Source: Alphaproteobacteria bacterium
GTDB taxonomy: Bacteria; Pseudomonadota; Alphaproteobacteria; Micavibrionales; UBA1664
DNA: 21,826 nt
Assembly: GCA_018969935.1 (NCBI GenBank)
Contig: JAGWXJ010000015.1
Coordinates: forward strand, 1 to 21,826
Direction: 5' to 3'
Shown: piece after piece, positions 13,780 to 21,355 of the stretch
Position numbering within the stretch: position 1 is the stretch's first letter
Layout of the letters: each line of letters opens with the position of its first letter
Made by a program: the position numbers and the translations under genes
Notes under the pieces: generated by a model
Databases searched by the model: none
Seen by the model: only the letters and a program-made list of their open reading frames with translations
What the model was told of the DNA's origin: nothing

Positions 13780-13965
13780 ATGTTGAAACTTCTGGCAAAA
13801 ATTCAAGCTTTCGCAATGGATCAGCGCGGCGCAACGGCCATCGAATACGGCCTGATCGCAGCTGGTATCGCTGTTGGTATTTCGGTTGTCGTGTTCACCT
13901 TCGGTGACGACCTCGCCGACCTGTTCACCGACATGTCGACCTCGGTTTCCGAGCGTCCGGCCTAA
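13780..13965 (+). CDS. flp: Flp/PilA type IVb major pilin
   Basis: This 61-residue prepilin is the structural subunit of the Tad (Flp) pilus. The start is the ATG at 13780, because AAGGAG precedes it at ideal spacing; an upstream in-frame ATG at 13756 has no such site. The leader MLKLLAKIQAFAMDQRG ends in the glycine (G18) cut by CpaA. The mature protein starts ATAIEYGLIAAGIAVG, with the invariant Glu5-Tyr6 pair and the hydrophobic Flp helix. The short tail GDDLADLFTDMSTSVSERPA is typical in length. It is first in the plus-strand Tad cluster and followed by a hairpin that should favour a short, abundant pilin mRNA. The CtrA-type box upstream suggests cell-cycle control. Confidence 0.95.
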   Translation: MLKLLAKIQAFAMDQRGATAIEYGLIAAGIAVGISVVVFTFGDDLADLFTDMSTSVSERPA

Positions 13966-13988
13966 TCCTCGCTGGATATAGGGTTTCA

Positions 13989-14043
13989 GGCCCACGTGGG
14001 ATACGGCGCAAAAGACCGGACTCCCATGTGGGCCTTCCCTTTT
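13989..14043 (+). terminator. Terminator/attenuator hairpin between flp and cpaA
   Basis: GGCCCACGTGGG (13989-14000) and CCCATGTGGGCC (14023-14034) form a 12-bp stem with one G-U wobble and a 22-base loop, followed by TTCCCTTTT. It lies 23 bases after the flp stop and just before the cpaA ATG. The interrupted U-run suggests partial termination, letting a minority of transcripts read into the assembly genes. Confidence 0.7.
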
Positions 14044-14057
14044 CGGGACCATTTATC

Positions 14058-14558
14058 ATGGACATATTCACGACCGTCCTGAAGGCGACCGTCCTTCTTC
14101 TTTGCCTCATCGCCGCATTCGAGGATGTGCGCCATTTGCGCATCCGTAACGATTTCTGCCTTGCGATCCTTGTCCTGTTTTTGCCGATGCCTTTCGTGAT
14201 TGGCCTTTCGGAAACCGTGCCGCATCTTATCTCCGGCGTGATTGTTCTCGTGGTTACAGCCGCCCTCTTCTTCTTCCGCATGTTTGGTGGCGGCGATTCA
14301 AAATTGCTTGCCGTTCTTGCCCTTTGGTACACACCAGCCCAGCTGCCGCCCTTTCTGATGCTCATGTCACTGTTTGGCGGCGCGCTTGCATTACTGGCGC
14401 TTCTTTTCAAGAAAACATCGATACTTTCCAAAATCGAACCGCGTTTTCCAAAACTCATCGGGGATGATGACGGCTGGCTAAAATCGCTCATGCGCGGCGA
14501 AACCGTGGTACCTTATGGAGTCGCTATCACGCTTGCGGCAGCGCTCACCATTTTTTAA
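14058..14558 (+). CDS. cpaA: Prepilin peptidase CpaA/TadV (A24 family)
   Basis: This inner-membrane aspartic protease removes the leader of Flp and probably of the TadE/TadG pseudopilins. I use the ATG at 14058 (MDIFTTVLK). The frame is open back to 14028, but that part lies in the terminator stem. The 166-residue protein is the short TadV/CpaA form without the methyltransferase domain. The two catalytic aspartates are in FEDVRHLRIRND (D23) and GGGDSK (D80), matching the family signatures DxRxxxIxN and GxGDxK. Several hydrophobic helices surround them. cpaB follows after 24 bases. Confidence 0.92.
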   Translation: MDIFTTVLKATVLLLCLIAAFEDVRHLRIRNDFCLAILVLFLPMPFVIGLSETVPHLISGVIVLVVTAALFFFRMFGGGDSKLLAVLALWYTPAQLPPFLMLMSLFGGALALLALLFKKTSILSKIEPRFPKLIGDDDGWLKSLMRGETVVPYGVAITLAAALTIF

Positions 14559-14582
14559 GAATTTAGGAGGATAGTTCTCCCC

Positions 14583-15464
14583 ATGAACCGTACCACACTC
14601 ATCATTGTTATCGCCGGTTTTGGCTTTGCACTGCTGGCTGCACTGGTTGCCCAGATGGTGGGTGGCAAGGGCAAAAGCACGTCAGCCGAAACATCGCAAA
14701 CAGTGGCGGTGCTGGTTGCTTCCCGCGATATCAAGATAGGCGAGGAACTTGGCAAAGGTTCGATGGAGTGGGCCAACTGGCCGCTATCCGCAAAATTCCC
14801 GGGCGCTATTGCGCGCGAGGGCGTACAAAAACCCGAGGAAGCGCTGAAGGGCCGTGTCCGCCGCGCTATTTCGAAGGGCGAGCCCATGGCCCAGAACATG
14901 GTCGTTGCCGAAACCAAAACAAACTTCGTTGCCGCATCCCTTGCCAAGGGCAAACGTGCCGTAACCGTTAGCGTGAACGCGCAATCATCGGTTGGCGGCT
15001 TTGTGAACCCCGGTGATTTTGTCGATGTCATTCTTACCTATGATGTGAAACTGCCCAGCGATGACAAAATCCGTAAAACGGCTGAAACCGTAGTTACAAA
15101 ACTGGCCGCCGAAACCGTGGTTGAAAACCTGCGCGTGCTGGCCGTTGACACCGATACCAAAAAATCGGAACCCAAAGTCGGCAAGACCGTTACTCTGGAA
15201 GCCGACCCGAAACAGGCCGAGAGCCTAGCCCTTGCCGCCAAAATGGGAACAATTTCACTGGCTTTGCGTTCGCTTGGCGATGAAACGCCCGCCCATGCAG
15301 CGGACGCCAAAAACTTCCAAACCACCACGGATTTGCGCCTGAGCGGTGTCATGCGCGAGATCACCAAAGGTGAAAATAAGTCTGGCTCGATCACACAAGT
15401 TGTGAGAGTCTATAGTGGTTCGCGCGTCGATAATATCGAAGTGCGTCCGTATAGCACCCAGTAA
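14583..15464 (+). CDS. cpaB: Tad pilus assembly protein CpaB/RcpC
   Basis: This periplasmic protein, anchored at the inner membrane, is associated with the outer-membrane secretin of the Tad system. The 293-residue protein has one N-terminal hydrophobic segment (about 5-24). A SAF domain follows (about 41-108, VAVLVASRDIKIGEEL...MEWANWP...GRVRRAISKGEP), then the RcpC domain with AVTVSVNAQSSVGGFVNPGDFVDVILTYD. The ATG at 14583 has AGGAGG, but at a long spacing of about 12 bases and inside a weak GGAG/CTCC inverted repeat. It lies between cpaA and the secretin gene, the standard order. Confidence 0.92.
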   Translation: MNRTTLIIVIAGFGFALLAALVAQMVGGKGKSTSAETSQTVAVLVASRDIKIGEELGKGSMEWANWPLSAKFPGAIAREGVQKPEEALKGRVRRAISKGEPMAQNMVVAETKTNFVAASLAKGKRAVTVSVNAQSSVGGFVNPGDFVDVILTYDVKLPSDDKIRKTAETVVTKLAAETVVENLRVLAVDTDTKKSEPKVGKTVTLEADPKQAESLALAAKMGTISLALRSLGDETPAHAADAKNFQTTTDLRLSGVMREITKGENKSGSITQVVRVYSGSRVDNIEVRPYSTQ

Positions 15465-15502
15465 CCGCCCATTCGGGCATTCTATATAAAGATTGTAAGA
15501 CT

Positions 15503-16858
15503 TTGAAAAAGCTCGCTTTTATAGCGTTTTACGGGATTCTGGCCGCTTCTGTCGCTTGCGGCCCTTACGCCTATTCGGCCGATGCGAAGCGCACGGTGAG
15601 TGTTGATCTCATGCAAAGCAAGGGGCAGGCCGTATCGGTGCCCAAGAATGCCACCGACCTTATTGTATCCGACCCCGATATTGTCGAGGTTGGCCCCATC
15701 AAGGATGACAAGGTTTATCTTATCGGATCCACACTTGGCGATACCAACGTGCTGGTCGTGGATGAAAACGGTGATGTGCTTCAGGATATTTCCGTCCATG
15801 TGAGCGTGGATACCGTCAAAATCAACGAGGCGGTAAAAGCAGCGCTTCCGAATGACGACATCAAGATTACGGCTGTCGGCGACCAGCTCATACTCAATGG
15901 CACCGTTACGGATGCTACCGCAGTTGCCACTGCCCGCGATATTGTTTCCCGTTTTGCCGCCGCCAATGAAACCGTCGTGAACAACGTGAAGGTTGCGAGC
16001 AACCAGCAGGTCATGATTCAGGTGAAGGTTGTTGAAGTTGCCCGCAACGTGCTGAACGAACTGGGTATCGAAACAGACGCCACCAACCTTGGCGGCCACA
16101 CGACCGCATTTACGGGCAGCACTGCCGACAACCTTGGCCTTACGGTGACACCAAGCTTTGGCACAGGTTCGCTGGTATTCAGCCGCAACGGCACAGGCCC
16201 GATTACGGTTGCCATGAAGGCGCTCGAGCGTGACGGCCTTGTCAACACACTGGCCGAGCCAAACCTGACAGCCGTATCGGGGGAGAATGCGCGTTTCCTT
16301 GCTGGCGGCGAATTCCCTGCCCCTTCGGGCCTCGATTCCAACGGTAACGTCACCTACGAATACAAGCCCTTCGGCGTGTCACTTTCCTTTAAGCCGATTG
16401 TCATGCGCGATGACCGCATCAACCTCCAGATTTCGACCGAAGTATCGGAAGTATCGACCGAGCTGACGCTGGAACTCGCCGGCGTTACCGTACCTTCCTT
16501 TACCGTCCGCCGCGCTGAAACGACTGTCGAGCTTGCATCCGGCGGCAGCCTTATGATTGCGGGCATCATCCAATCCAAATCGCTTGAGCGCATGAACAGG
16601 CTGCCCGGTATCGGTGAAGTGCCTATCCTTGGCGCGCTTGTCCGTTCCGAGAGCTTCTCGCGCAATGAAACGGAACTTGTGGTCATGATTACGGCCTATC
16701 TGGTCCAGCCCTTTGCCGAAGAAAACGCCGAGCGCGTTGTTACGGCCGAGCGTACAGAGCCGCTTAACCGCAGCCTTGTCGAGGCGCTGGCCGTTGCTTA
16801 CGGCGAGAGCGTGCATTCCTACGCCGAAGACCGCCCCTTCGGCTACATACTGGAGTAA
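15503..16858 (+). CDS. cpaC: Tad pilus outer-membrane secretin CpaC/RcpA
   Basis: This forms the outer-membrane ring through which the Flp pilus passes. The start is a TTG at 15503 with a weak ribosome site. It gives a clear signal peptide, MKKLAFIAFYGILAASVACG...AYSA, so I accept it. The 451-residue protein has the N-terminal pilus-secretin domain (about 30-105, VSVPKNATDLIVSDPDIVEVG...GDTNVLVVDENG), a BON-like segment (about 106-165), then the secretin domain. Typical motifs include VNTLAEPNLTAVSGENARFLAGGEFP and VPSFTVRRAETTVELASGGSLMIAGII, then LPGIGEVPILGALVRSESF...ELVVMITAYLV. The length is normal for CpaC. cpaD follows after 4 bases. Confidence 0.94.
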   Translation: MKKLAFIAFYGILAASVACGPYAYSADAKRTVSVDLMQSKGQAVSVPKNATDLIVSDPDIVEVGPIKDDKVYLIGSTLGDTNVLVVDENGDVLQDISVHVSVDTVKINEAVKAALPNDDIKITAVGDQLILNGTVTDATAVATARDIVSRFAAANETVVNNVKVASNQQVMIQVKVVEVARNVLNELGIETDATNLGGHTTAFTGSTADNLGLTVTPSFGTGSLVFSRNGTGPITVAMKALERDGLVNTLAEPNLTAVSGENARFLAGGEFPAPSGLDSNGNVTYEYKPFGVSLSFKPIVMRDDRINLQISTEVSEVSTELTLELAGVTVPSFTVRRAETTVELASGGSLMIAGIIQSKSLERMNRLPGIGEVPILGALVRSESFSRNETELVVMITAYLVQPFAEENAERVVTAERTEPLNRSLVEALAVAYGESVHSYAEDRPFGYILE

Positions 16859-16862
16859 CGGC

Positions 16863-17531
16863 ATGAAACGCGCAGCTTTCCTTACACTCGCCCTGATAGC
16901 CACCACATTTGTGGGCGGTTGCGCCGACAAGCCGTGGCTCATGGAAAAAACCTCGCTGGAAACGCGGCCTATTGCCCTTGTTGAGGGCCGCTATATTGCC
17001 AAGAAGCCCGTAGCTGCCGTTACGGATGATGATATTTACAGTGCCGTTGATGCGTATGCCCGCACCGGTGCCGGCCCGCTGTATGTTGTTGTAGCGCATA
17101 GCGAAGCCGAAGCCAAAGGCGCCAAGCCGCAGGATAGCGTGACGACCCTCAAGAAAAAGCTTGAGGAATTTGGCGTAGACCCCCGTGATATCGTGGCTTC
17201 TACCGTTCCGTTAAGCACGGGTACGCCTGTTGCCCTTGTCGCCTTTGATACGCTTGAAGCGCAGGCACCCGAAGGATGCAAAGACATCCCCGGCCTTAAA
17301 GATGCGGCGGCAAAACCGAGCGATTTTGATTATAAACTGGGCTGCAGCGTCAAAGGGTATATGGCCAAACAAATCGCCTACCCCGAGGACCTTATGGGTG
17401 TTGCCGGCCTTGGCGGCGAAAACGACGGCGAGCACGCGGCCAACGTCATCAACGGAAATTTGAGAAGTGGCGACTCCCGCCCGTTCCTTCCGAGTTATGT
17501 CATTTCAGCACTCGCGGGCAGCGGCGGATAA
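16863..17531 (+). CDS. cpaD: Tad pilus biogenesis lipoprotein CpaD
   Basis: The ATG at 16863 follows GGAG, which overlaps the end of cpaC. An upstream frame start at 16713 is not used. The 222-residue protein has a lipoprotein signal peptide, MKRAAFLTLALIATTFVGGCA, with the lipidated Cys at 20. The body includes VVVAHSEAEAKGAKPQDSVTTLKKKL and the CpaD signature DYKLGCSVKGYMAKQIAYPEDLMG (canonical GC...NLA.....P.DL). CpaD proteins support outer-membrane placement and stability of the secretin. It is the last gene before a CtrA-type box, so part of its transcript may end there, though I see no terminator. Confidence 0.88.
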   Translation: MKRAAFLTLALIATTFVGGCADKPWLMEKTSLETRPIALVEGRYIAKKPVAAVTDDDIYSAVDAYARTGAGPLYVVVAHSEAEAKGAKPQDSVTTLKKKLEEFGVDPRDIVASTVPLSTGTPVALVAFDTLEAQAPEGCKDIPGLKDAAAKPSDFDYKLGCSVKGYMAKQIAYPEDLMGVAGLGGENDGEHAANVINGNLRSGDSRPFLPSYVISALAGSGG

Positions 17532-17532
17532 T

Positions 17533-17547
17533 TTAAGACCCTGTTAA
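17533..17547 (+). promoter_or_regulatory. Putative CtrA-binding box between cpaD and cpaE
   Basis: TTAAGACCCTGTTAA fits TTAA-N7-TTAA; the final base of the fuller TTAAC consensus is G on this strand. It starts one base after the cpaD stop and ends 58 bases before the preferred cpaE ATG. It suggests a second, internal promoter for cpaE-cpaF-tadB-tadC. No clear -10 is visible. Confidence 0.45.
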
Positions 17548-17605
17548 GCCCTTCGCGTTACAAATAAACTTGAATAACCAAGTCCGAGATTCGAGTGAAT
17601 ACCCT

Positions 17606-18862
17606 ATGAGCCAAGAAAACGATTCAAACCGCAAATCGACACTCACAGCCATGCTGCCTCAGGCGCATGTCCATGTTTTCAGCGCCGAGGAGCATACTCA
17701 GGACGTCGTTTCCTCCCTTTCGGGTGACTGGCGCTTTGGCCGCGTATCACTTGAAGTCAAAGGCAATACGATTGATGAAGCGATTGCGCTTTATTCCGGC
17801 TCCAAATCCCCCACTGTCGTCATTGTACAGACATCGGATACGGGGCAGGAATTCCGCGAGAAACTGGATAAGCTTGCAAGCTGCTGCGCCGAAGGGACAT
17901 CCGCCCTTGTTATCGGCCCTGTGAATGATGTGCAGCTTTATCGCGCCCTTACCAACATTGGCGTATCGGATTACCTTGTACACCCTGTCAGCTTATACGA
18001 TATGGCAGAAGCCATTTCACGCACGCTGCTTTCGCAACTTGGCGCATCGCATAGCCATCTTATTGCCGTTGTCGGGTCCAAGGGCGGGGTTGGCACAACC
18101 AACATCGCACATCTTGTTGCCAGCATCTGTTCCGACGTGCTGGGGCAAAAATGTATCCTGATTGATGCCGCTGCAGGACATTCCACCCTTTGGGCGCAAT
18201 TCGGCTATAGCCCGACCGGCACGCTGGTTGAGGCCGCGAAAGCCGCCATCGACCGCGACCATGACACGCTATCGCGCATTCTGATGGCCGTTTCGGAAAA
18301 CCTGACATTCCTCAACACCGGCGCCGAGCCGATGCTTGCCAACACATCACAGCAAAAGCTTTTCGAGATGTTCCTCGAACGCATGCTTGGGCAGTACCCT
18401 GTTGTTATTGCGGACCTGTCGGCTACATCGCCTTCCATTCAATCCAGCTTACTCGCGCGTGCAAACGGCGTGCTGGTTGTGACGACGCCTACGGTCAACG
18501 CGCTTTCCCTTACCCGCACACTCATCAAGGAAATCCTTGCGATACGCGGGCAGGAAACGGATACAACCAAACTGGTTATCAACCGCCGTGGCGAAGCTGC
18601 TGCGCTTGAAGTACCTGAAAAAGATATCTCGGAAGCCGTGGGGTATCCGATAGCGACCACGATCAGCTATGCACCCAAGCACTTTTTAAAATGCGAGAGC
18701 GAAGGTGTGCGCCCCAGCGAAGGTGCGGACGGCCAGAAACTCATGCAGCAGTTGCAGGGCCTTATTGCAGGTTTCCTTGGGCTTGATCTGGCGTCAGCTA
18801 CCACGGAAGCCCAGACCAAAGGCGGGTTTTTGCCCGGCTTTCTTAAAAAACTTTCATCGTAG
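17606..18862 (+). CDS. cpaE: Tad pilus localisation ATPase CpaE/TadZ
   Basis: CpaE/TadZ proteins place the Tad machine at the pole. I prefer the ATG at 17606 (MSQENDSNRK, 418 residues). An in-frame TTG at 17570 lies close to the CtrA box and has no ribosome site. Residues about 20-145 form a receiver-like domain, and I see no clear phosphoacceptor in it. From about 150 comes a ParA/MinD-type P-loop domain. Its loop is GSKGGVGTTN: the signature Lys159 is kept, but the usual Lys before the last Thr is Thr. LIDAAAGHSTLW (about 185-196) and VVIADLSA (about 266-273) correspond to the A' and Walker B elements. A degenerate P-loop is common in this family, so ATP turnover may be weak. cpaF follows after 8 bases. 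Confidence 0.9.
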   Translation: MSQENDSNRKSTLTAMLPQAHVHVFSAEEHTQDVVSSLSGDWRFGRVSLEVKGNTIDEAIALYSGSKSPTVVIVQTSDTGQEFREKLDKLASCCAEGTSALVIGPVNDVQLYRALTNIGVSDYLVHPVSLYDMAEAISRTLLSQLGASHSHLIAVVGSKGGVGTTNIAHLVASICSDVLGQKCILIDAAAGHSTLWAQFGYSPTGTLVEAAKAAIDRDHDTLSRILMAVSENLTFLNTGAEPMLANTSQQKLFEMFLERMLGQYPVVIADLSATSPSIQSSLLARANGVLVVTTPTVNALSLTRTLIKEILAIRGQETDTTKLVINRRGEAAALEVPEKDISEAVGYPIATTISYAPKHFLKCESEGVRPSEGADGQKLMQQLQGLIAGFLGLDLASATTEAQTKGGFLPGFLKKLSS

Positions 18863-18870
18863 GTTAAGCC

Positions 18871-20352
18871 ATGTTTGGTAAGCGCGGCGGAACACCCCCA
18901 ACACACCAAGAAGCCGAGGCGCCTAAAAAGGCCCCCGAGCCAAAGGCGCCTGAACCGGCACCCAAGGCCCCTTCCGCAGAAGCCCCCAAAGCGGCTGCGC
19001 CTGCCAAGGCCGTTTTGCCAAAAATTGACGAAGACCATAACCCTGCCCTCGATGCCCCGCCTGCCCAAAAGGCCAATCCGCGCGTTGAAGCCGCGCGCGA
19101 ACGCATCTGGAAAGATATCCGCGATAGCCTTGATCTTAAAAACCTTGCCGCCATGGAAATTGAAAAGGCGCGCGAGGAAATCCACACGGCGGTGGCCGAA
19201 ATTGTCCGCTTCCGTAACCTTGACCTGACAAAAGCCGAGATCCAGCAAGTAGCCTCCGAATGTGCGGACGACATGCTTGGCTTCGGGCCACTTGAGCCGC
19301 TGCTTGCGCGTGACGATATTGCCGACCTTATGATCAATGGCCCACACGTTGCCTATATCGAGGTGAAGGGCAAAATCGAGCGCGTGCACATCCCCTTCCG
19401 TGACGAGCAACACCTGCTGACAATCTGCCAGCGTATCGTGGGGGCCATTGGCCGCCGCGTTGATGAATCATCGCCTATTTGTGATGCCCGCCTTATGGAC
19501 GGCAGCCGTGTGAACGCCATCATCCCGCCCCTTGCGGTTGATGGGTCCACGCTTACCATCCGTAAGTTCAAGAAGGACAAGCTAACGTTGGAAAAGCTTG
19601 TCGAGTTTGGCGCCATGACGCCCGCTTGCGCCAAAATGATCATGGCTATCGGCCGTTCGCGCCTGAATATTCTTGTTTCTGGCGGTACGGGTTCGGGCAA
19701 GACGACCATGCTCAACTGCTGTACGCGCTACATTGATAAATCCGAACGCATCATTACCTGCGAGGACGCGTGCGAACTGCAATTGCAGCAGCCGCACGTT
19801 GTGCGCCTTGAAACACGCCCAGCCAACCTTGAAGGTGTGGGCGAGGTGACCATGCGCGAACTCGTCAAGAACTGCCTTCGTATGCGCCCTGAACGCATTA
19901 TCGTGGGCGAGGTGCGCGGGCCTGAAGCCTTCGACCTATTGCAGGCCATGAACACGGGCCACGATGGTTCCATGGGTACGGTGCACGCCAACAACCCGCG
20001 CGAAGCCATCAGCCGTATGGAGAACATGATTGCCATGGCCGGCCTCAACATCAGCGCCAAGGCCGTGCGCGAGCAGATAGCATCTGCCGTCAACGTAATC
20101 ATTCAGGTACAGCGTTTGCGCGATGGTTCGCGTAAAGTCACACACGTGACGGAAGTCATCGGCATGGAAGGCGATGTTGTCACCATGCAGGATCTTTTCG
20201 TGCTGGAAATCGATGGGGAGGACGAATTCGGCCGCCTCAAAGCAACCCAACGTTTTACAGGTTTACGCCCGCGGTTTTACGACAAGGCCAAGCAATTCAG
20301 CGTGGCGCATCTTGTTGACGAGGCCATTGCGGAATCAGAACTGGCGAGGTAG
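18871..20352 (+). CDS. cpaF: Tad pilus assembly ATPase CpaF/TadA
   Basis: This cytoplasmic hexameric ATPase of the type II/IV secretion family powers Flp pilus extension and, in Caulobacter, retraction. The 493-residue protein has a low-complexity Pro/Ala/Lys-rich N-terminal linker (about 8-50). A helical N-terminal domain follows (LGFGPLEPLLARDDIADLMING at about 136-157). The RecA-like core has Walker A GGTGSGKTT (271-279), the Asp box IITCEDACEL, the catalytic-Glu segment RPERIIVGEVRGPEA (E347) and the His box HDGSMGTVHAN (364-374). The start ATG at 18871 has AGG at a suitable distance. tadB follows after 6 bases. Confidence 0.95.
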   Translation: MFGKRGGTPPTHQEAEAPKKAPEPKAPEPAPKAPSAEAPKAAAPAKAVLPKIDEDHNPALDAPPAQKANPRVEAARERIWKDIRDSLDLKNLAAMEIEKAREEIHTAVAEIVRFRNLDLTKAEIQQVASECADDMLGFGPLEPLLARDDIADLMINGPHVAYIEVKGKIERVHIPFRDEQHLLTICQRIVGAIGRRVDESSPICDARLMDGSRVNAIIPPLAVDGSTLTIRKFKKDKLTLEKLVEFGAMTPACAKMIMAIGRSRLNILVSGGTGSGKTTMLNCCTRYIDKSERIITCEDACELQLQQPHVVRLETRPANLEGVGEVTMRELVKNCLRMRPERIIVGEVRGPEAFDLLQAMNTGHDGSMGTVHANNPREAISRMENMIAMAGLNISAKAVREQIASAVNVIIQVQRLRDGSRKVTHVTEVIGMEGDVVTMQDLFVLEIDGEDEFGRLKATQRFTGLRPRFYDKAKQFSVAHLVDEAIAESELAR

Positions 20353-20358
20353 CGGGCC

Positions 20359-21351
20359 ATGCTGATGATAATTGTCTTTATACTGGCTGGTTTGGTGGGT
20401 GCCGGTATTGCAGCGTTTGTTGTCCAGCAAAGCAAAGCCAAACGCCGTGAACGCGCCTTAAGCGTCATTTCCGGCCGCGCTGCGGACAAAAAAGAGGAAA
20501 AGAAAGAGGGCGAAGCCGAGGGCCCCGCCAAACCCAAGGCCGTCAGCGCCTCCGAGATTGCCAAAAAACTCAAAAAAATGGCGAAGGAGCAGGAAAACGA
20601 GCACGACACACAGTCGGTTGCAGCGTTGCTTGTCCAATCGGGCCTTAACTGCTCTCCTTTCAAATTCTGGGTCATATCCATGACCCTTGCGACTATCTTT
20701 TCGGCAATTATCGCCGCCATAGGCGTGTCGGATGTGGTTGCGGGGCTTTTGGTGTTTGCCGCATATTTTGGCGCGCCGCGATTTTTCCTGCGCTTCAAGG
20801 TTGCACGACGCCAGCGCGCATTCCTGACGGATTTTGCCGACGCCCTTGAAGCCATGATCCGCCTTATCAAGGCAGGCATGCCGGTTACCGAAGCCATTGC
20901 CATGGTGGGCCGCGAGTTTACCGGCCCCATGGGCGAGGAAATGTCACGGATTTATGATGCGCAGAAAGTCGGCACACCGCTGGCCGAAGCCGTCCGCAAA
21001 ATGATACCCCGCATGCCGATTGCCGAAGTGCAGATGTTTGCAACCGCGATTGCCGTGCAGGTGCAAACGGGTTCATCCCTTTCGGAAGTATTGAGTAATC
21101 TTTCAGGCGTTATCCGCGCACGCGCGCGCCTCAAGCGCAAGGTGCAGGCGCTTTCGGCGGAAGCCAAGGCATCGGCCATGATTATCGGCTGCCTGCCCTT
21201 GCTGGTTGCGACCGCGCTTTATCTGGTGAACCCGAAGTACATCAGCCTGCTGTTTACCGACTCCACGGGCAAGATGCTGTTGTTCGGGGCGATTACGTGG
21301 ATGAGTTTCGGCGTGCTCATGATGCGCCAGATGATCAACTTCAAGGTGTAG
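20359..21351 (+). CDS. tadB: Tad pilus inner-membrane platform protein TadB
   Basis: TadB, with TadC, forms the inner-membrane platform on which the ATPase acts. The 330-residue protein has an N-terminal hydrophobic helix (about 2-22) and a charged Lys/Glu-rich cytosolic stretch (about 45-80). A pair of hydrophobic segments lies around 105-145. A T2SSF domain follows (FLTDFADALEAMIRLIKAGMPVTEAI...QVQTGSSLSEVLSNLSGVIRAR), then two C-terminal membrane segments (about 270-290 and 308-325). The ATG at 20359 has GAGG about 10 bases before. tadC begins 4 bases after its stop. Confidence 0.93.
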   Translation: MLMIIVFILAGLVGAGIAAFVVQQSKAKRRERALSVISGRAADKKEEKKEGEAEGPAKPKAVSASEIAKKLKKMAKEQENEHDTQSVAALLVQSGLNCSPFKFWVISMTLATIFSAIIAAIGVSDVVAGLLVFAAYFGAPRFFLRFKVARRQRAFLTDFADALEAMIRLIKAGMPVTEAIAMVGREFTGPMGEEMSRIYDAQKVGTPLAEAVRKMIPRMPIAEVQMFATAIAVQVQTGSSLSEVLSNLSGVIRARARLKRKVQALSAEAKASAMIIGCLPLLVATALYLVNPKYISLLFTDSTGKMLLFGAITWMSFGVLMMRQMINFKV

Positions 21352-21355
21352 GGCC

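Noticed and set aside
14561..14582. GGAG/CTCC inverted repeat masking the cpaB ribosome site as a regulatory switch
   Set aside because: The stem is only 4 bp and could be chance. I see no alternative pairing that would make it a switch.
15503..15580. Lipoprotein signal in CpaC (SVACG)
   Set aside because: The -3 position is Ser rather than Leu/Val/Ile, and CpaC secretins usually have an ordinary signal peptide. Cleavage after AYSA is more likely.
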